From Fidelibacterota bacterium UBA6817 (GTDB taxonomy: Bacteria; Fidelibacterota; Fidelibacteria; Fidelibacterales; Fidelibacteraceae), in the NCBI GenBank assembly GCA_002452555.1, contig DKER01000038.1, forward strand, positions 1-57,059: 57,059 nt of DNA, written 5' to 3'. The notes below the pieces were generated by a model. It was not told where the DNA came from, ran no database searches, and was given only the letters and a program-made list of their open reading frames with translations. Position 1 is the first letter of the stretch. The number at the start of each line of letters is the position of its first letter. Made by a program: the position numbers and the translations under genes. This document shows positions 53,619 to 57,059 of the stretch, in pieces.

Positions 53619-55595
53619 ATGACAAACCGCTTTTCAGGTTTGTGGATTCTTTTACTGATTCCGGCATTGCTTTCGGCAGTGCCGGATCATCTTTATATGA
53701 CCGAACTTGTCCTGCTTCCCAATAAGGCCGAGTATGTCCAAATAACGAATCCAACAAACCAAACCATTCAGCTTGGTGATTATTATCTGACAGATGCAAC
53801 AGATACCGCCAACGGCAAGTATTACTACAACCTTCCGTCCGGTGAGGATTTCTGGTCAGGCCTTTCCTCTGATTTCGTTGCTCGTTTTCCGGATATTTCC
53901 ATTGCCCCCGGTCAATCGCTGATTGTAGGACTGGGAAGAACGTCAGATTACAGTGACGAATATGGATCAGCACCGGATTTAAGTCTGAAAAACGATATGT
54001 TGCCGGCCGGAGGGGAAGCTACGATTCCCGGTCGTTTAAACGGTTATCTGGATGACATTGCAGAAACGCTGGTTCTGTTTTACTGGGACGGTTTATCTTC
54101 AATCGTCAAGGATGTGGATTATCTGATCTGGGGCAATCGCTCTCATGCTGTGGATAAAACCAATGTTGCCGGTTATGCGCCGGATACTCCCGTTAACCAG
54201 CAAAGCGTTGCGTTGGTGCATGGCGTTGATCAGAAAATGATCCACAATGATGAAGGCAGCGAACCGGCTTCCGGAGGAAATGGTATTTCGGGTCACGACG
54301 AAACGGGCGAACCCCTGGATACCACATGGGATGTTGTGGATAAAGGGGAATCCAAGCCGACCATCGGAACCCTTCAACGAATTCCGGCAAATCCGACGAC
54401 GGTGGATACGTTAACGTTTCAGGTCTCAGTAACAGACGCGTCGGACGCAGTAACCGTTCAACTGGTTACTCGATTTGCAGGTTCAAAAACAGTCCATCCC
54501 ATGATGGCAATTTCAACCGATCAGTACCGGGCTGTTCTGGATCCGTTCACACCCAGCGGGACGTTAATCTACTATGCCAGAGCTGAAAACGCATGGGGTC
54601 TAAAAGACTCTTCCCTGACACAAAGCGTTACAATTTCCGATCCGCCCGAAGTGCTGACGATCCGGGATGTGCGGGATAATTATGATGTGTATAACGGAGA
54701 AACCGTAACGCTTCGCGGTGTAATGACCATCGGATCAGGAAAACTCAGAACAGATCGACTTTCCGCCTATTTTCAGGATGGATCAGGCCGGGGAATTAAT
54801 GTCTACCGGGCATCCATGATCGACCTGCCCCGGGGAACAGATGTGGAAATTACGGGTGAAATCACTGAATTTGGCGGCGTAAAAGAGATAGTTGTTTCGT
54901 CTTATAATATTATTGGTACTGCACCTCTGCCGGAACCATTAAATATATCCGTGGAAGTTTTAAGGAGAAATCCTCTGGAATATGAAGGGTCTTACCTTAG
55001 ACTTTCGGGCATGATCTCAAGCCGCGGCGACAATGTGGGAGGCGGTTCCAATATTGACATTGACGACGGAACCGGTTCGGTTACGATTCGTATCTGGAAC
55101 TCAACGAATGTGCTTTTGAATGAATCGGGAATTATCGTGAATGATGAACTGGACAGCCTGCTTCAGGTAGGCAATATGATCACCGTTAATTCTGTGGGAG
55201 GAGTATATAATAACAATGCACAGCTTTTGGTTGGCTATGCAGACAATTTTGCCCCCTGGATTGAAGGTGAAGATTGGGATGCCGGCGTTTCCCTGAAAAT
55301 TGCCCCCTATCCCTTTGTTCCTCAGGCAGGGGAAGTTCTGCAATATACCTTTGGATTTCCGTCCGGAGTGCGTCTGGTCCTCAGGGTTTATGATATGTCC
55401 GGACGCCATGTTGCAACACTCTTCGATGAGTTCAAAGGGCTTAGCCGTGAAATTACCCGGATCTGGAACGGCAGAGATGCCACAGATAAGCTCCTTCCCC
55501 CCGGACAATATATTATGCATCTGGAAGGAACGGACCGTTCAACAGGGAAAGTCACGTCAGACATGGCTCCATTTGTGATTGCAGTAAGATTTTAA
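53619..55595 (+). CDS. Secreted LTD/OB-fold protein with FlgD-like C-terminus
   Basis: A 658-residue exported protein related to the one before it. After the signal peptide (LLSA|VP) comes an LTD domain (LYMTELVLLPNKAEYVQITN ...), a probable linker domain (about 230-340), and an OB-fold with DVRDNYDVYNGETVTLRGVMTIG and AYFQDGSGRGINVY, closely parallel to DNISAYDGQ...GVMTIG in the neighbour, plus a second OB-like region. The C-terminus (KIAPYPFVPQAGEVLQYTFG...IWNGRDATDKLLPPGQYIM) is a FlgD-like Ig fold without a PNPF tag. It ends nine bases before the next gene. Its start lies 14 bases after its neighbour's stop. Confidence 0.8.
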   Translation: MTNRFSGLWILLLIPALLSAVPDHLYMTELVLLPNKAEYVQITNPTNQTIQLGDYYLTDATDTANGKYYYNLPSGEDFWSGLSSDFVARFPDISIAPGQSLIVGLGRTSDYSDEYGSAPDLSLKNDMLPAGGEATIPGRLNGYLDDIAETLVLFYWDGLSSIVKDVDYLIWGNRSHAVDKTNVAGYAPDTPVNQQSVALVHGVDQKMIHNDEGSEPASGGNGISGHDETGEPLDTTWDVVDKGESKPTIGTLQRIPANPTTVDTLTFQVSVTDASDAVTVQLVTRFAGSKTVHPMMAISTDQYRAVLDPFTPSGTLIYYARAENAWGLKDSSLTQSVTISDPPEVLTIRDVRDNYDVYNGETVTLRGVMTIGSGKLRTDRLSAYFQDGSGRGINVYRASMIDLPRGTDVEITGEITEFGGVKEIVVSSYNIIGTAPLPEPLNISVEVLRRNPLEYEGSYLRLSGMISSRGDNVGGGSNIDIDDGTGSVTIRIWNSTNVLLNESGIIVNDELDSLLQVGNMITVNSVGGVYNNNAQLLVGYADNFAPWIEGEDWDAGVSLKIAPYPFVPQAGEVLQYTFGFPSGVRLVLRVYDMSGRHVATLFDEFKGLSREITRIWNGRDATDKLLPPGQYIMHLEGTDRSTGKVTSDMAPFVIAVRF

Positions 55596-55604
55596 GAGAG
55601 AATT

Positions 55605-56528
55605 ATGAAAAAAATAATACGATTAAAAACGACGCTGTTTCTGCTGCTGGTTTCAGGGGTTGCTTATGGTCAGGTTTTTACAGATTATTGGTACGGTTCA
55701 GCAGCAGATGCAGGCATGGGAGGATCGGGAACTGCCGTTTCAGCAGACCTCTGGAGTCCGGATGTTAATCCTGCCGGTCTTTCCGAATGGAAAACACCCG
55801 GTTTTGCTGTGGATTATTCACAACCGTTTTCCAGGGCTTTCACAAAAAACAGCCGTGCGGTACTGGCACTTCCCCTGCCCGGAAATTTTGGCGTTGTAGC
55901 GTTACGAGGATTTATGAGCAGAGTTACTTACGGGGGGAATGACCTGACGTCAGAAGCAAGTTTCGGCCTCTCTCATGCTTTCTATCTTCAAAAAGATTTG
56001 CGCTCTTCCCTCTCTGTTGGATATAATCTTAATTACCTACAGGTTGATTATGGCACAACGTCAGCCGGCGTCTCCGGTGACGGATCCGACGGCGTAAACC
56101 TGGGCTCCGGTTCAGCATGGGGAATAGACGTGGGGATGAAAGCCGGCCTCCGCTCCCGGGCATGGGCAGGGTTCTTTTTGAAAAACATTAACAATCCCGC
56201 GCTGGGAACGTCCGGGACGGCCCAAAGTGTTCCGGCCAAAATTGCAATCGGTATCGGTTATCAACCCTATTTTGGCATGACTACGACATGGGAAATTGAA
56301 AAAGTGTTGGGACGGGATGAATATCAGGTTCAGGCAGGACTGGAATATTATGTTCTGGAATGGCTTGTTTTAAGAACAGGATTGTCACACGAACCCAGCC
56401 AGCTTACCATGGGAACCGGCATAAGAACCGGATGGGTTGATGTGGATTATGCCTTGATAACACATCCGGTATTACCGTTAACACACATGTTTTCACTCAG
56501 ATTGCAGATGAACCGACAGGATCGGTGA
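55605..56528 (+). CDS. PorV/PorQ-like outer-membrane protein
   Basis: A 307-residue exported barrel with signal peptide cleaved at AYG|Q23. The first residues of the mature protein (ADAGMGGSGTAVSADLWSPDVNPAGLSEWKTPGFAV) fit the PorV/PorQ phrase ...A.MGG.G.A...D..S...NPAGL...., followed by alternating beta strands and a terminal LRLQM. It would sit in the outer membrane. Its role as T9SS accessory is inferred from family and position. A GAGAG site precedes the ATG. Confidence 0.85.
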   Translation: MKKIIRLKTTLFLLLVSGVAYGQVFTDYWYGSAADAGMGGSGTAVSADLWSPDVNPAGLSEWKTPGFAVDYSQPFSRAFTKNSRAVLALPLPGNFGVVALRGFMSRVTYGGNDLTSEASFGLSHAFYLQKDLRSSLSVGYNLNYLQVDYGTTSAGVSGDGSDGVNLGSGSAWGIDVGMKAGLRSRAWAGFFLKNINNPALGTSGTAQSVPAKIAIGIGYQPYFGMTTTWEIEKVLGRDEYQVQAGLEYYVLEWLVLRTGLSHEPSQLTMGTGIRTGWVDVDYALITHPVLPLTHMFSLRLQMNRQDR

Positions 56529-56532
56529 GATC

Positions 56533-57059
56533 ATGATGAAAATGACCAGACTATTCTTACTGTTATTCTTCCTGCTTATGAGTCTGAGCGCGGCTTTTGC
56601 TGCCAAACCGGACCTGAATACCATGGAAGAGACTGACCTTTATAAACTCGGTTTATCCGATGAGGCTGTGGAGGCAATTCAAGATTTCCGTCTGTATCAC
56701 GGCGGTTTTGCCAATATTTATGAAGCATCCGGACTTCAGGGAATCAGTCATGAAGAATTTGTTATTCTGAAAAATAATGTGTCCGTCTTTCCCATTCTTT
56801 TGTCTGAAAAGGAACAGCGTCTTGAAGACAGTTATTATCAACTTGAACGCATGGCTTTTTCCGAAGGCTCGTCAGAGGGACTGGTTGAAGAATGGATCCG
56901 TTTGCTGAGTTCGCCCAAAAATGTGAATCGGATGAATTATTACGATCTGATGAATCTGCCGGGTGTATCTCCCATTGATGCCGTAGCTGTTGAAAAATTC
57001 AAAGCGACTGAGCAGGAAATTAAATCTGCCCGGGATTTAAGGGGCATTGACGGATTATC
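56533..57059 (+). CDS. Exported helix-hairpin-helix protein, partial
   Basis: The 3' end is cut by the window; 175 residues are visible. Signal peptide about 1-24 (LFLLLFFLLMSLSAAFA). Residues 25-80 form a first helix-hairpin-helix module (DLYKLGLSDEAVEAIQDFR, GLQGISHEEF), and residues 136-175 a second (YYDLMNLPGVSP...DLRGIDGL), both with the G.G or PGV hairpins of ComEA-type DNA-binding domains. It may bind DNA outside the cytoplasm, possibly in uptake or with the adjacent OB-fold proteins, which is inference. The reading frame starts at one of three close ATG codons after GGTGAG. The gene lies four bases after the preceding stop. Confidence 0.75.
   Translation, partial: MMKMTRLFLLLFFLLMSLSAAFAAKPDLNTMEETDLYKLGLSDEAVEAIQDFRLYHGGFANIYEASGLQGISHEEFVILKNNVSVFPILLSEKEQRLEDSYYQLERMAFSEGSSEGLVEEWIRLLSSPKNVNRMNYYDLMNLPGVSPIDAVAVEKFKATEQEIKSARDLRGIDGL

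Noticed and set aside
54149..54343. Two exact DnaA boxes at 54149 and 54335
   Set aside because: Both lie inside a coding region as Val-Asp-Lys codons and have no regulatory context; chance matches are expected at a low rate.

Overview
The window reads as the replication-origin region of a bacterial chromosome. Gene content suggests a diderm of the wider Fibrobacterota-Chlorobiota-Bacteroidota (FCB) lineage, such as Marinimicrobia, Calditrichota or KSB1-like groups. The evidence is a type IX secretion (T9SS) translocon gene sprA, several PorV/PorQ-like outer-membrane barrels, secreted proteins with YPNPF-type sorting tails, an M28-type glutaminyl cyclase, many lipoproteins, and a SurA/parvulin set. 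The phylum is an inference. No tRNA, rRNA, CRISPR array, insertion sequence or prophage was seen.

Layout. Positions 1-12.5 kb are almost all minus strand: a DUF1385 fragment, rpmE, a penicillin-acylase-like protein, DUF3108, a CPBP protease, an eIF2B-like protein, DUF2225, a Nudix hydrolase, ssb, a PNP-like fragment, yggS, gyrA and gyrB. One plus-strand peroxiredoxin interrupts them. From 12.5 to 15.1 kb lie dciA-like DUF721, recF and dnaN. From 15.3 to 22.3 kb lie three exported parvulin-type chaperones and mfd. From 22.3 to 27.9 kb runs the compact mnmG-mnmE-yidC-yidD-rnpA-rpmH series, with rpmH starting at TTG. The 367-bp gap at 27915-28281 is the best oriC candidate: it is AT-rich, carries DnaA boxes, lies next to dnaA, and gene orientation flips there from mostly minus to mostly plus. 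Two parS-type ParB sites lie 4-6 kb from it, one over the mnmG start codon and one exactly filling the mnmG-mfd gap.

Right of dnaA are a BCP-type peroxiredoxin with an in-frame stop, a second ssb without the usual acidic tip, a minus-strand pair (SPL-like radical SAM protein plus ParB-like protein), a MATE transporter and rdgB. From 35 kb to the end is an envelope and secretion region: sprA, glutaminyl cyclase, prmA, lipoproteins, a beta-propeller protein with a sorting tail, PorV/PorQ-like barrels, a divergent polysaccharide deacetylase, an asparaginase, two lamin-tail/OB-fold secreted proteins, another PorV-like barrel and a truncated exported helix-hairpin-helix protein.

How it works together. 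The left arm and centre supply replication initiation and upkeep (DnaA, DnaN, RecF, gyrase, SSB, Mfd, parS sites), tRNA wobble modification (MnmE/MnmG) and membrane insertion (YidC/YidD). The parvulins probably help fold outer-membrane proteins such as the right-arm T9SS. Five exported proteins here have a predicted signal-peptidase cut just before Gln, which fits the glutaminyl cyclase lying directly behind sprA.
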